A DNA stretch of 64,000 nucleotides from Brevundimonas vesicularis (GCF_014204545.1 NZ_JACHLJ010000001.1:744001-808000); one strand, 5' to 3'; counted from the first letter of the stretch, positions 1 to 9,069 are shown. Numbers and translations: made by a program. The notes: generated from the letters alone by a model not told the origin.

Positions 1-1135
1 CGGCGATGCGCAGGGTGCGGACACCGGCGTAGAGTTCGGCCAAGGGCGTGTCGCCTGACACACCGGCGCCGCCGAACGCCTGAATGGCGTCGTCGATGAT
101 CTGCAAGGCCATCCTCGGCGCAGCGACCTTGATCTGGGCGATCTCGGAGCGGGCGTTCTTGGCCCCCGCCTGATCCATCATCCAGGCGGCCTTCAGCACC
201 AAAAGACGGCACATCTCGATGTTGGTGCGCGCCTCCGCCACGCGCTGTTCCCAGACCGAATGCTCGGCCAACTGTTTCTTGAACGCGGTTCGGTTCAGCA
301 GCCGCGTCACCATCAGCTCCAGCGCCCGCTCGGCCGCACCGATGGTGCGCATGCAGTGGTGAATGCGGCCCGGGCCAAGCCGCCCCTGAGCGATCTCGAA
401 GCCCCTGCCCTCGCCCGCGATCAGGTTCTCGACCGGCACACGGACGTTCTCCAGCACGACCTCGGCATGGCCGATCGGCTTTTCGTCATAGCCGAACACC
501 GACAGCATCCGCTCGACGCGGAATCCCGGCGTGTCGGCCGGCACGATGATCTGCGACTGCTGGGCGTGGGATGCGGCGTCAGGGTCGGTCTTGCCCATGA
601 CGATGGTCACGGCCAGATTCGGATGGCCCATATTGGTCGACCACCACTTGCGGCCGTTAATGACATAGTGATCGCCGTCCCGCTCAATCCGGGTCTGGAT
701 GTTGGTGGCGTCGGACGAGGCGACCTCAGGCTCGGTCATCAGGAAGGCCGAACGGATTTCGCCGGCCATCAGGGGCTTCAGCCAGCGCGCCTGCTGTTCG
801 GCGTTCCCGTACATATGGAGCACCTCCATATTGCCGGTGTCGGGGGCGTTGCAGTTGAACACCTCGGCCGACCACAGATGCCGCCCCATCATCTCGGCCA
901 GCGGCGCGTATTCCAGATTGGTCAGACCCGCCCCGTGTTCGCCGGGCAGGAACATATTCCACAGTCCGGCTTCCTTCGCGGCTGCCTTCATCGTCTCCAT
1001 GACCGGCGGCTGACGGTTCGAATCCTCGCGCACCTGGGCGAAATATTCGGCTTCGCGCGGGATGACCTGCTCGTCCAGGAAGCGACGGACTCGGGCGTGC
1101 CAATCCAGGGCGCGGTCGGAATGTTTGAAGTCCAT
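1..1135 (-). CDS. Acyl-CoA dehydrogenase family protein (3' end cut by window)
   Basis: Flavoprotein expected to oxidise an acyl-CoA to its 2,3-enoyl-CoA and pass electrons to ETF. About 378 residues are visible. The stretch [16 protein letters not shown] is the conserved FAD/substrate loop of the family, and [16 protein letters not shown] near the visible end is the typical C-terminal dehydrogenase helix. The sequence stops just before the region that usually carries the DGPDEVH-like motif, so the gene continues beyond base 1. The start [13 protein letters not shown] has a GAGGAAAC-type ribosome site a few bases upstream. The N-terminal wording resembles the ACAD10/ACAD11-like branch rather than short-chain enzymes; chain-length preference cannot be judged. 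An SCP2 lipid-binding gene lies 105 bases upstream on the same strand, fitting a fatty-acid or sterol-like substrate. Confidence 0.93.
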   Translation of the reverse strand, partial: MDFKHSDRALDWHARVRRFLDEQVIPREAEYFAQVREDSNRQPPVMETMKAAAKEAGLWNMFLPGEHGAGLTNLEYAPLAEMMGRHLWSAEVFNCNAPDTGNMEVLHMYGNAEQQARWLKPLMAGEIRSAFLMTEPEVASSDATNIQTRIERDGDHYVINGRKWWSTNMGHPNLAVTIVMGKTDPDAASHAQQSQIIVPADTPGFRVERMLSVFGYDEKPIGHAEVVLENVRVPVENLIAGEGRGFEIAQGRLGPGRIHHCMRTIGAAERALELMVTRLLNRTAFKKQLAEHSVWEQRVAEARTNIEMCRLLVLKAAWMMDQAGAKNARSEIAQIKVAAPRMALQIIDDAIQAFGGAGVSGDTPLAELYAGVRTLRIA

Positions 1136-1240
1136 GTCGTTTCCTCTTTCCCGTTCGCGCTTCTATCGAGCGCTCGATACGAAAACGGCGCGGCCCCTGA
1201 TCAGGAGCCGCGCCGCCATAACTGGTCGTTCAGACTGGCA

Positions 1241-1546
1241 TCAACGCTTCAGCAGCGGCGCCAGCTTCTGGGCGATCATCATGTCGCCGGCGATCTTCAG
1301 CTTGCCTTGCATGAAGGCCATCATCGGGTCCAGCTTGCCATCCGACAGCGCCATGAAGTCATCCCACTTCATCGAGACGGTGGCGTCGGCGGGCTTGTCC
1401 TCGTTCGTCACCGTGTTCGGCGTGGAGGCGCCGTCGATGTAGATCTTGCCCTCCTCGCCGAGGTCGAGCTTGACGGTCTTGCCGAGGCCGGAGTTGTCGC
1501 CGACGGCGCCGCGGATGTGTTCGGTGACTTGTGCGAGATCGGGCAT
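1241..1546 (-). CDS. SCP2 sterol-binding domain protein
   Basis: A 101-residue protein consisting of essentially one SCP2 (sterol carrier protein 2) domain. Visible family features are the central GKIYIDG strand, the KPADATVSMKWDDFMALSDGK segment, and the final MMAFMQGKLKIAGDMMIAQKL helix that closes the lipid pocket. No signal peptide or membrane segment is seen, so it is cytosolic. Members bind long acyl-CoAs or other hydrophobic ligands; in bacteria they often accompany beta-oxidation genes, and here it precedes an acyl-CoA dehydrogenase on the same strand. The precise ligand is unknown. Confidence 0.9.
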   Translation of the reverse strand: MPDLAQVTEHIRGAVGDNSGLGKTVKLDLGEEGKIYIDGASTPNTVTNEDKPADATVSMKWDDFMALSDGKLDPMMAFMQGKLKIAGDMMIAQKLAPLLKR

Positions 1547-1632
1547 TGGGGGCGTCTCCCTGTTGGACGTTATGAACTACGGGTTAGCCCGCATCGGCGG
1601 GGGCGCCAAGATCACGTCGGGGAAAGGTCTGA

Positions 1633-1911
1633 TCACTTCTCCGGATCGCCGTCGCGGAACCGCCATTTCATCGCCAGCACGCCGGACGCCATCACGAGGG
1701 CGCACGCGTTGGCGACCGTGACAGGCCAGGCCTGCGTCATGACGCCATAGACGACCCACAACACAAAACAGGTCACGGTCAGAGAATAGGTCTTCAGGCT
1801 GACCGATGACGCGTCGCGCTCCTTCCAGATCTTGACCGCTTGAGGCGCGAAGCTGGTGATCGAGCAGATCGCAGCCGCCGAGCCGACGATATTGGCGATC
1901 AGGTCGCTCAT
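1633..1911 (-). CDS. SemiSWEET / PQ-loop family small membrane transporter
   Basis: A 92-residue protein with three hydrophobic helices (roughly residues 5-22, 40-58 and 65-83), the size and topology of bacterial SemiSWEETs that dimerise to form a sugar channel. The segment SITSFAPQAVKIWKERDASSVSLKTY carries the conserved PQ motif at the end of helix 1 and the Ser-Val-Ser turn before helix 2; a second helix with WVVYG is also typical. Substrate is not predictable; family members carry sucrose or glucose. It stands alone, same strand as the SCP2 gene 86 bases downstream and the amidase gene upstream. Confidence 0.88.
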   Translation of the reverse strand: MSDLIANIVGSAAAICSITSFAPQAVKIWKERDASSVSLKTYSLTVTCFVLWVVYGVMTQAWPVTVANACALVMASGVLAMKWRFRDGDPEK

Positions 1912-1982
1912 GCCGTGATCGTCGATGTGACGTTGAGGCTAAGTCTACACATGCCGCAGTCTCGGCGGCCGCCCAAGGGATG

Positions 1983-3476
1983 TCAGCGTCGAACGCCAGG
2001 CGGCGGCCGTCTGGCCTGGGTCACCTGTTCGAAGGCGTAACCCAGCGAAAGGATGCGCGCATCGTCCCACTTCCCGCCAAGGAAGCTGATTCCCACAGGC
2101 ATTCCCCGATCAAAGCCCATCGGCACAGTCAGGTGTGGATAGCCGGCGACGGCGGCCAACTGGCTGGCCGATCCCTGCATGTCGTCGTCGTCCTTGGGAT
2201 CGTTGGTCCAGGCCCGCGATGTGGTGGGCGCGATCAGGGCGACCACGCCATTCTCGCGCATCAGCCGATCTATGCCCTCCGGCCCCGCCAGCCTAAGCGA
2301 GTTCGCACGCGCCTCCAGATAGTCTGCGTCCGTCAAATCCCCCATCGCCTGGGCGCGCTCGAAGATGTCCTGACCGAACAGCACCGTCTCGCGTGGTTCG
2401 GCGGCGTTGAAGGCGATGACCTCGGCCAGGGTGCGGGTGCGGACCTGCTGCGGGTCGGTCGAGGCCAGATAGGCGTTCAGATCGTGCTTCAGCTCATAGA
2501 GCAGCACCTTGAACTCGGCCCCGCCTATGACCCGGCCGTCCGGTCCCTCTGACAGGTCGACCAGAACGGCGCCGGCATCGCGCAAGGCCTTCAGGTTCTG
2601 CTCGAACACCGCCTGCGTTTCGGGCGAATAGCCTTTCAGGAACCGCATCACCCCGATTCGCGCGCCGCGCAGCGCATTGGCGTCAAGCCCAGCGGCATAG
2701 TCGACCTTGCGCGCATCGGCCTCGACCGTCGCCGGATCGGCCGGATCGGACCCGGCGATGACGGTCAGCACCTTGGCCGCATCCCTGACGGTGGTCGCCA
2801 TCGGCCCGGCCGTGTCCTGCGAATGGCTGATCGGCACGATGTGGGTGCGCGAGACCAGGCCCACGGTCGGTTTGAACCCAACCACGCCGTTGACCGACGC
2901 CGGGCAGGTGATCGACCCGTCCGTCTCCGTTCCGATGGCGACCGGCGTCAGCCCCAGCGCCACCGCCGCCCCGCTGCCGGACGATGATCCACAAGGCGTG
3001 CGCGCGGGATCATAGGGGTTGAGGGTCTGGCCGCCGACGGCGCTCCAGCCGCTGATCGAATCCGACGACCGGATATTGGCCCACTCCGACAGGTTGGTCT
3101 TGCCGACGATCACGGCCCCGGCGGCGCGCAGTCGCCCGACCAGCGGCGCGTCCCGTCCCGGCGCATTGGCGGCCAGCGCCAGCGATCCGGCCGTCGTCGG
3201 CATGTCCGCCGTCTCGATATTGTCCTTCAGCAGGATCGGCATGCCGGAAATCGCCGACACGCCCCGAGATGGCGGTGTCGCGGTCCAGACTAGCACCGAA
3301 TGGGCGCTGTCATTCGCCCGCCCCGCCGCGACCACGGCGGATGCAGTTGGATAGGCGCCCTGCCCGGTCGCGCAGCCCGCAAGGGCCAGCGCGACCGCAG
3401 CCGCCAGAATCAGTCGGCCTTGGGTTCGGCCCGCTTGCCGATCGTGCTGTCCAGGAAGTCGAGATAGGTGCGCCAT
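1983..3476 (-). CDS. Amidase signature family lipoprotein
   Basis: A 497-residue amidase (GatA-like fold) hydrolysing an unidentified C-N amide bond. The Ser-cisSer-Lys triad can be placed at Lys84 (ILLKDNIET), Ser164 (CGSSSGSGA) and Ser188 (TDGSITCP). Residues 22-35 form a lipoprotein signal ([12 protein letters not shown], Cys35 lipidated), so the enzyme should sit on the periplasmic side. The start is awkward: the only in-frame ATG/GTG/TTG is at 3476, inside the 3' end of the preceding peptidase gene (67-base overlap), leaving a basic 21-residue leader before the hydrophobic core. A CTG that coincides with the peptidase stop region would give a more normal lipoprotein. Coupling to the peptidase suggests both act on peptides outside the cytoplasm. 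Confidence 0.9.
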   Translation of the reverse strand: MAHLSRLPGQHDRQAGRTQGRLILAAAVALALAGCATGQGAYPTASAVVAAGRANDSAHSVLVWTATPPSRGVSAISGMPILLKDNIETADMPTTAGSLALAANAPGRDAPLVGRLRAAGAVIVGKTNLSEWANIRSSDSISGWSAVGGQTLNPYDPARTPCGSSSGSGAAVALGLTPVAIGTETDGSITCPASVNGVVGFKPTVGLVSRTHIVPISHSQDTAGPMATTVRDAAKVLTVIAGSDPADPATVEADARKVDYAAGLDANALRGARIGVMRFLKGYSPETQAVFEQNLKALRDAGAVLVDLSEGPDGRVIGGAEFKVLLYELKHDLNAYLASTDPQQVRTRTLAEVIAFNAAEPRETVLFGQDIFERAQAMGDLTDADYLEARANSLRLAGPEGIDRLMRENGVVALIAPTTSRAWTNDPKDDDDMQGSASQLAAVAGYPHLTVPMGFDRGMPVGISFLGGKWDDARILSLGYAFEQVTQARRPPPGVRR

Positions 3477-5659
3477 TGTTGCAGTTGCCTCGGATCGCCG
3501 CGGACGCCGTGCCGCTGGCCGGGATAGAGCATCATCTCGAACGGTACGCTCTTGGCCTGCAAGGCGTCGATGACGCGCGTCGCATTGCCGAAGATGACGT
3601 TGTCGTCGGCCATGCCGTGCAGCAGCAGCAGCCGCCCCGTCATGTCATCCAGCCGCGGCAGCACGTCGGTGGCGGCATAGCCCTCCGGATTGGCCTGGGG
3701 CGTGGACATATACCGTTCAGTGTAGTGGGTGTCGTACAGGCTCCATTCCGTCGGCGCCGCGCCCGCCAGGGCCGAGGCCAGGCCGGCGTCCTTGTCCGTC
3801 AGGGTCAGCAGGCTGAGGAAGCCGCCGAAGCTCCAGCCCATCACCGCAATATGGTCGCCATCGACGTAAGGCAGGGTCTTCAGCCATTGCGCGGCCTGGG
3901 CCTGATCCTCGACCGCCGGAATGCCCAGACGGCGATAGATGCTGGTCTCGAACGCCTGCGACCGGTCGCCTTCGCCGCGATTGTCGACGCGGAAGACGAT
4001 GTAGCCTGCCTCGGTCAGCAGTTGGTTGGTCAGGGGCTGCCAGCTCTTCTGCACGCCCGCCCCAGTGCCGGGGCCGCCATAGACCTGCATCACCACCGGA
4101 TATTTCTTCGACGGATCGAAGTCGGGCGGCGTGGTCATGCGCCACACCAGGGTCTGGCCGTGGCTCTGCATCGTGCCGAACTCGGGCGTGCGCAGGCGCG
4201 AGACGTAAGGTGCGAACGGATGGCTGGCGTCGAGCTTGTTCTCTTCGATCCAGCGCACGCGCGTGCCGTCGATGCGGTACAGCGCCGACTGCGCCGGGGT
4301 CGCCGGGTCCGAATAGTTGCCGACATAGGCCGTCGCCGGCCCGTTCACCGACACCGTCCACCAGCCGCCGCCCGGCGTCACCGCCACCGGATCGACCGTG
4401 CGGTTCAGGTTGGCGCGGAACATCTGCTGCTCGATCGGCAGTTCCTTGCCGTCGCGCATCGAGGCGGTGAAATAGACCTCGCCGGTCTGTTCGTTGACGC
4501 CGTCCAGATGTTTGACAGGATAGTCGCCGCGCGTGATGGCCCGCAGGCGTCGCCCGTTGCGGTCGTACAGATACAGGTGCCGCCAACCCGAGTCCTCATT
4601 GGACCAGATGAACCGGCCATCCGACAGGACGCGGAAGTCGTCGTTCAGATCGACCCAGGCTTGCGCCTTCTGGCTCAGGATCACGCGTGACGCGCCGGTC
4701 GTCGGATCGACGCTCAGCAGGTCCAGCGTCTTCTGGTCGCGCGACTGGCGCTGGACATACAAGGTCTTACCGTCGCCGGACCAGTTCACCCGCGCCAGAT
4801 AGATGTCTGTGTTCGAGCCCAGGTCGACCTTGACCCGTCCCCCGCCTTGCAGGTCGCGCACATACAGTTCGACCACCGCATTGGGTCGGCCCGCGCGAGG
4901 ATAGCGTTGCTCGACCATCGTCGCGCCGCCGCCGGTGATCTCGAAGCGTGGCACGATATCGACAGGGCTCTCGTCCACCCGCGTCATGGCGATGTAGCGC
5001 TCGTCCGGGCTCCACCAGTATCCGGTGTCGCGATCCATCTCCTCCTGGGCGATGAACTCGGCCGTGGCCCAGGTGATCAGACCCGCGCCGTCGTCGGTGA
5101 TCGGGGTCTCCTTGCCGCTCGCCAAATCATAGACGACCAGATTCTGATCGCGGACATAGGAGACGTAGCTGCCCTTCGGCGACACCTTGGCGTCGATCTC
5201 GTCGGCGGGCGTCTCGGTCAGACGGCGCACCTTGCCGTCCGCCCGGTTCGCCAGGAAGACGTCGCCTTCCAGCGGCGCCAGGATGTAGCGGCCCTGCTGG
5301 TCCCACGAATATTCGACCACGCCCCGCGCGCTGATCCGCATCCGCTCGCGCCGGGCCTTTTCGGCCTCCGACAGTTCGCCCGCGTCGGGAACCAGCGCCC
5401 GTGCGTCGATCAGCTTATAGGGTTCGCCCTCACCCGTCGGCGCGGCCCACAGGTCCTGCACATCCACATTGTCCTCTCGCGAGCGCAGGAAGGCGACCAA
5501 CTGCCCGTCCGGCGACAGGCTGACCCCCTTGGCCACCGGTCCGTTCAGGCTGGGGCTGGAAAACACCCGCTCGGGCGTCAGGATGTTGGAGGGCGTCTCC
5601 TGAGCGAGCGCCGAACTGGCGGACAGGAGGATGGTCGAGGCGAGAAGGACGGTGCGCAT
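3410..5659 (-). CDS. S9B dipeptidyl-peptidase IV-like exported peptidase
   Basis: A 749-residue prolyl-oligopeptidase-family enzyme that removes N-terminal dipeptides, usually Xaa-Pro. Residues 1-19 are a signal peptide ending ALAQ, so it acts in the periplasm. The N-terminal half is an eight-bladed propeller (DPP4_N); the C-terminal third is an alpha/beta hydrolase with Ser610 in GWSFGGF, Asp686 in ADDNV and His717 in GQRHG. The propeller also contains EFIAQEEMDRDTGYWW, the Glu-Glu pair that anchors the substrate N terminus in DPP4 enzymes, which supports true dipeptidyl peptidase activity over an oligopeptidase. Its end overlaps the start of the amidase gene. Confidence 0.93.
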   Translation of the reverse strand: MRTVLLASTILLSASSALAQETPSNILTPERVFSSPSLNGPVAKGVSLSPDGQLVAFLRSREDNVDVQDLWAAPTGEGEPYKLIDARALVPDAGELSEAEKARRERMRISARGVVEYSWDQQGRYILAPLEGDVFLANRADGKVRRLTETPADEIDAKVSPKGSYVSYVRDQNLVVYDLASGKETPITDDGAGLITWATAEFIAQEEMDRDTGYWWSPDERYIAMTRVDESPVDIVPRFEITGGGATMVEQRYPRAGRPNAVVELYVRDLQGGGRVKVDLGSNTDIYLARVNWSGDGKTLYVQRQSRDQKTLDLLSVDPTTGASRVILSQKAQAWVDLNDDFRVLSDGRFIWSNEDSGWRHLYLYDRNGRRLRAITRGDYPVKHLDGVNEQTGEVYFTASMRDGKELPIEQQMFRANLNRTVDPVAVTPGGGWWTVSVNGPATAYVGNYSDPATPAQSALYRIDGTRVRWIEENKLDASHPFAPYVSRLRTPEFGTMQSHGQTLVWRMTTPPDFDPSKKYPVVMQVYGGPGTGAGVQKSWQPLTNQLLTEAGYIVFRVDNRGEGDRSQAFETSIYRRLGIPAVEDQAQAAQWLKTLPYVDGDHIAVMGWSFGGFLSLLTLTDKDAGLASALAGAAPTEWSLYDTHYTERYMSTPQANPEGYAATDVLPRLDDMTGRLLLLHGMADDNVIFGNATRVIDALQAKSVPFEMMLYPGQRHGVRGDPRQLQQWRTYLDFLDSTIGKRAEPKAD

Positions 5660-5767
5660 GGTCGGTGACGCTAGCGGCGCTTCTGCAAGCCGTCACGAGG
5701 AAATGTCGTCGCCGGGTGAAAGGCTTGTCCTTCCCTGCGAGGGGTTCTCAGATTAGAGAGACGCTCG

Positions 5768-6598
5768 ATGACAGACGCCGCCCTCTCCCCCGCCCCCGTG
5801 AAAGCCAGTCCGTTTAACGAGCTGGAGGTTATGTGGGTGCGCCACTGGACCGACAGCCTGTTCAGCTTCGGCGTCAAACGGCCCGAGGATTTCCGCTTCC
5901 GCTCGGGCGAGTTTGTGATGATCGGCCTGCCGGGCGAAGACGGCGGAAAGCCTGTCCTGCGGGCCTATTCCATCGCCAGCCCTTGCTGGGCCGAAGAGCT
6001 GGAGTTTTTCTCGATCAAGGTCGCCGACGGCCCCCTGACCTCGCGCCTGCAGAAGATCCAGCCCGGCGACACGGTCCTGATGGGCAAGAAGCCGACCGGC
6101 ACCCTGGTTTTGGACGCCCTGACTGGCGGCGAACGCCTGTTTCTGATCGGCACCGGCACGGGCCTGGCGCCCTGGCTCAGCGTCGCACGCGATCCCGAGA
6201 CCTATTCCCGCTTCGGCCATGTCTATGTGATCCACACGGTTCGCAGCGTCGCCGACCTGGCCTACCGCGACTTCTTCACCCGCGAGATCCACGACGATCC
6301 TCTGATCGGCGACGAGGCCAAGGCCCAGCTGACCTACTATCCCACCGTGACCCGCGAGGATTTCGAAACGCCCAGCCTGTTGAAGAAGGGCCGCATCACC
6401 GACCGCATCAAGTCCGGTGACTTCTTCCGCGACCTGGGCCTGCCCGAAGGGTTCGACCCCGCCCGCGACCGCGCCATGCTGTGCGGCTCCATGGCCATGA
6501 TCAAGGAAGCCGGCGAACTGCTGGAGACCTATGGCCTGAAGGAAGGCTCCAACGCCGAACCGGCGGACTATGTGCTGGAGCGGGCCTTCGTCGGTTGA
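5768..6598 (+). CDS. fpr: Ferredoxin--NADP reductase
   Basis: A 276-residue FAD enzyme transferring electrons between NADPH and ferredoxin or flavodoxin. The FAD-binding motif appears as LRAYSIASP, followed by the FFSIKV strand and the pyrimidine-side LTSRLQKIQPGD; the NADP domain begins at LFLIGTGTGLAPWLS. The protein ends ..YVLERAFVG, matching the C-terminal tail of bacterial subclass I Fpr proteins, whose terminal residues modulate flavin access. Length is normal. It is transcribed divergently from the S9 peptidase and is followed 41 bases later by chorismate mutase; whether they share a transcript is not evident. Confidence 0.93.
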   Translation: MTDAALSPAPVKASPFNELEVMWVRHWTDSLFSFGVKRPEDFRFRSGEFVMIGLPGEDGGKPVLRAYSIASPCWAEELEFFSIKVADGPLTSRLQKIQPGDTVLMGKKPTGTLVLDALTGGERLFLIGTGTGLAPWLSVARDPETYSRFGHVYVIHTVRSVADLAYRDFFTREIHDDPLIGDEAKAQLTYYPTVTREDFETPSLLKKGRITDRIKSGDFFRDLGLPEGFDPARDRAMLCGSMAMIKEAGELLETYGLKEGSNAEPADYVLERAFVG

Positions 6599-6639
6599 CG
6601 GCCTTGGCTTGGGCCGCCTGACCCGCTAACCCGACGCCC

Positions 6640-6984
6640 ATGTCAAAGCCTGCCCCCGTCGCTGTACAAGTCGCCGTCGATGCGCGCGTCGATCCGTCCG
6701 AATGCCAGTCGATGGCCGAGGTCCGTCAGGGCGTCGACGCCCTGGACCGCGCCCTGGTCACCCTGCTGGCCGAGCGCCAGCGCTACATGGAGGCCGCCGC
6801 CCGCATCAAGCCCGACCGCGACGCCGTCTTCGACCAGGCCCGGATCGACGACGTGGTCGCCAAGGTTCTGGTCTCGGCCGAGGCCCACGATCTGTCGCCC
6901 GACATCGCCGAACCCGTCTGGCGTCTGCTCATCGACCGCTGCATCGCCCACGAGTTCTCGACATATGACCGGACTCGCAGCTAG
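6640..6984 (+). CDS. Chorismate mutase (AroQ type)
   Basis: A 114-residue all-helical protein with the AroQ fold, converting chorismate to prephenate for phenylalanine and tyrosine synthesis. The first helix (RQGVDALDRALVTLLAERQRYMEAAARIK) carries the conserved Arg, Asp and the LLAERxxxM pattern; DQARIDDVVAKVL and WRLLIDRCIAHE correspond to helices 2 and 3. The gene is a stand-alone mutase with no fused prephenate dehydratase. An isochorismate-pyruvate lyase (PchB) role uses the same fold and cannot be excluded, but no salicylate or siderophore genes are nearby. The first 20 residues are poorly conserved, so translation may begin somewhat downstream. Confidence 0.85.
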   Translation: MSKPAPVAVQVAVDARVDPSECQSMAEVRQGVDALDRALVTLLAERQRYMEAAARIKPDRDAVFDQARIDDVVAKVLVSAEAHDLSPDIAEPVWRLLIDRCIAHEFSTYDRTRS

Positions 6985-7132
6985 CACGGCGCACGCCTGC
7001 CATCCTAAACGCGCAAAAAGTTCGACCGAGTTTCAACCAACTAGGTCGCAGCAGCGTCAATCACCCTGCCGCTCTTTCAGGGCGCCGTATAATGGGCGTC
7101 CGGTCTTTGAAATCGCGACGCGCCTCGCCTGC

Positions 7133-7187
7133 TGAAATTGCACTCTCTTGCACTTTGCACGCGTTTTCGGAGTGCAGTGCAATTTCA
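7133..7187. repeat. 12-bp perfect inverted repeat with TTGCACT copies
   Basis: TGAAATTGCACT at 7133-7144 is repeated as its exact reverse complement AGTGCAATTTCA at 7176-7187. The spacer holds further copies of the core: TTGCACT, then TTTGCAC, and AGTGCAG in inverted orientation. It lies just beyond the 3' end of the hpt gene. There is no T-run on either strand, so it is not a standard intrinsic terminator; a protein-binding site or RNA structure is possible. Confidence 0.55.
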
Positions 7188-7198
7188 TCCGCTTCGCC

Positions 7199-7552
7199 TC
7201 AGCCCTTGAGACCGCGCAGCATCAGTTCGTGCCGATACGCCGCCACATCGGCCAGCGCCGCCTCCAGCGCATCGCGGACCCGTTCCACCGCCGGCGCGGC
7301 CAGCTTCTGATCCACCGCTTCCGCCTCGGCGCAGATCGACGCAAGGTCGCGCGCGCCGATGCCGGCAGCGGCGCCCCGGATCGTATGGACCCCGTCGCGC
7401 CAGCCCTCGACCATGGGATCCAGCATGACGGACCACAGGCCGGCCTGATTGACGAACAGGCCCAACACTTCCTCGTTGATAGCGTCGTCCCCGCCCGTCA
7501 TGCCGTTCAGCACGTCGAAATCGACCGCGCCCGTCAGATCGCGCAAAGCCAT
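7199..7552 (-). CDS. Histidine phosphotransfer (Hpt) domain protein
   Basis: A 117-residue protein comprising a single Hpt four-helix bundle. The phosphoacceptor is His56 in GVHTIRGAAAGIGARDL, the classic HxxKG-like pattern with Arg in place of Lys. It should relay phosphate between a hybrid kinase receiver and a response regulator. The start ATG at 7552 shares one base with the stop of the upstream permease gene (TGATG), so the two are almost certainly translationally coupled. A longer in-frame ORF extends upstream into the permease but has no family support. The nearest receiver-bearing genes in the window (15540, 54293) are not adjacent, so its partner is unknown. Confidence 0.85.
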   Translation of the reverse strand: MALRDLTGAVDFDVLNGMTGGDDAINEEVLGLFVNQAGLWSVMLDPMVEGWRDGVHTIRGAAAGIGARDLASICAEAEAVDQKLAAPAVERVRDALEAALADVAAYRHELMLRGLKG

Positions 7553-8964
7553 CAGGCCGCCGTCTCTTCGCCCTTGGCGAGGCGCGAGTTCCGCGACGAC
7601 CAGAGCAGATAGATCGCAATACCGATCACATTCCAGACGACGAAGCCGATCTGCGTCACCGGCTTCAGGCTCAGGAAGAAGACGATACATCCGATCACGC
7701 TGACCGCTCCGACCACCGGCCAAAGCGGGGCCTTGAACACCCGCTTGCGACCCGGCTCGCGGATGCGCAACACGATCAGGCACACGCCGACCGAGCAGAA
7801 GGCCGCCAGCGTCCCTGCATTGGCCAGCGACGCCAACTCATCCAGCGGCAGCAATCCCGCCAGGATCGCCACCACGATGGCGGTGAACACCGTCACCACC
7901 GCCGGCACGCCCCGGCTCGACACCTTGGCCAGACGGCGCGGCAACAGGCCATCGCGCGCCATGCCCAGGAAGATGCGGCTCTGGCCGAACAGGAAGGCCA
8001 GCAGCACGGTCGGAAGCGCGATCACCGCCGCCGCCGCGATCCACTGGGCCGCCGTCCCCTGCCCCATCTGGCGCAGGATCAGGGCCAGCGGCTCGGGGCT
8101 GCTGGCGAAGGTCGCGACCGGCCGCGCGCCGATGGCTGCGGCCGCGACCACCAGATACAGCGCCGTGCAGACCAGCATGGAGCCGACGATGCCAATGGCC
8201 AGGTCACGCTCGGGCTTCTTGGTTTCCTCCGCCGCCGTCGAGATCGCGTCGAAACCATAGAAGGCGAAGAAGATGATCGCCGCCGCCGCCATCACCCCGG
8301 TCTGGACGAAGGGCGCGCCGAAGCCGTTGGGCATGAAGGGCGTGAAATGCTCGGGCTTGAACGCCGGCAGGGCGATGGCGACGAACACCACCAAGGCCGC
8401 GATCTTGATCAGAACCAGCACCGCGTTCAGCGTCGCGCTCTCCTTGGTGCCCAGCAAAAGCAGGCCCGTCACCACCCCGATGATGGCCACGGCCGGCAGG
8501 TTGATGATCCCCCCGGCATGCGGCCCCGCGACCAGCGCCGTCGGCAGGTCGATCCCCAGCCCGCTCAGGAAACCGACGGCATAGCCGGACCAGCCCACCG
8601 CCACGGCGCTGACGACCAGCGAATATTCCAGGATCAGGCTCCACCCCACGACCCACGCGATCAACTCGCCCAGCACGGCATAGGAATAGGTATAGGCGCT
8701 GCCCGCCGTCGGCATCATGGTCGAAAGCTCGGCATAAGCCAGGGCCGCGCAGGCGCAGACCAGGCCCGCTAGCCCAAAGCTGATCAAGACCGCCGGGCCC
8801 GCCAACCCCGCCCCAACCCCGATCAGCGTCAGGATGCCGGTGCCGACGATGGCCCCCACGCCCAGGGCCAGCAGATGCGGCCAGCTCAACGTCGGCTTCA
8901 GCCGCGGTCCGTCGTGCGGCGCCATCATCGCGTCGATCGATCGACGCCGGTTCCAGAAGGCCAT
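7552..8964 (-). CDS. APC superfamily amino acid permease
   Basis: A 470-residue inner-membrane transporter with about 12-14 hydrophobic segments. GVGAIVGTGILTLIG near residue 35 is the unwound helix 1 motif of APC transporters, and the pattern LAYAELSTMMPTAGSAYTYSYAVLGELIAWVVGW is typical of the cationic amino acid transporter (CAT) group. Basic or small neutral amino acids are plausible substrates; exchange versus proton symport cannot be told. The start at 8964 (MAFWNRRRSID) is preferred over one 13 codons upstream because GGGGAG lies at correct spacing before it. It overlaps the downstream hpt gene by one base. Confidence 0.92.
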   Translation of the reverse strand: MAFWNRRRSIDAMMAPHDGPRLKPTLSWPHLLALGVGAIVGTGILTLIGVGAGLAGPAVLISFGLAGLVCACAALAYAELSTMMPTAGSAYTYSYAVLGELIAWVVGWSLILEYSLVVSAVAVGWSGYAVGFLSGLGIDLPTALVAGPHAGGIINLPAVAIIGVVTGLLLLGTKESATLNAVLVLIKIAALVVFVAIALPAFKPEHFTPFMPNGFGAPFVQTGVMAAAAIIFFAFYGFDAISTAAEETKKPERDLAIGIVGSMLVCTALYLVVAAAAIGARPVATFASSPEPLALILRQMGQGTAAQWIAAAAVIALPTVLLAFLFGQSRIFLGMARDGLLPRRLAKVSSRGVPAVVTVFTAIVVAILAGLLPLDELASLANAGTLAAFCSVGVCLIVLRIREPGRKRVFKAPLWPVVGAVSVIGCIVFFLSLKPVTQIGFVVWNVIGIAIYLLWSSRNSRLAKGEETAA

Positions 8965-9040
8965 GATGTTCGCTCCCCCGCCGCTTGCCGCGGCTGATTC
9001 CACGGGACCATACTCCGTCGCAGAAAGTTTGCGAAAGCGC

Positions 9041-9069
9041 TTGCCAACCCCCGAACCTCTGGGTAGTAG
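9041..9069 (+). promoter_or_regulatory. Probable housekeeping promoter of tRNA-Lys
   Basis: TTGCCA at 9041-9046 and TAGTAG at 9064-9069 are separated by 17 bases and stand about 50 bases before the tRNA. The -35 element overlaps the symmetrical sequence AAGCGCTT (9034-9041). The call rests on pattern match only. Confidence 0.4.

Noticed and set aside
260..1750. Long plus-strand open frame antisense to the acyl-CoA dehydrogenase and SCP2 genes
   Set aside because: Its translation has no domain pattern, is Arg/His/Gly-rich as expected of GC-rich antisense frames, and crosses several well-supported minus-strand genes.
3269..4690. Plus-strand 473-codon open frame
   Set aside because: It is antisense to the S9 peptidase, whose catalytic motifs are clear; the frame is a high-GC shadow.
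7088..7093. Perfect TATAAT suggesting a plus-strand promoter
   Set aside because: No acceptable -35 hexamer 16-18 bases upstream and no plus-strand gene or terminator downstream.
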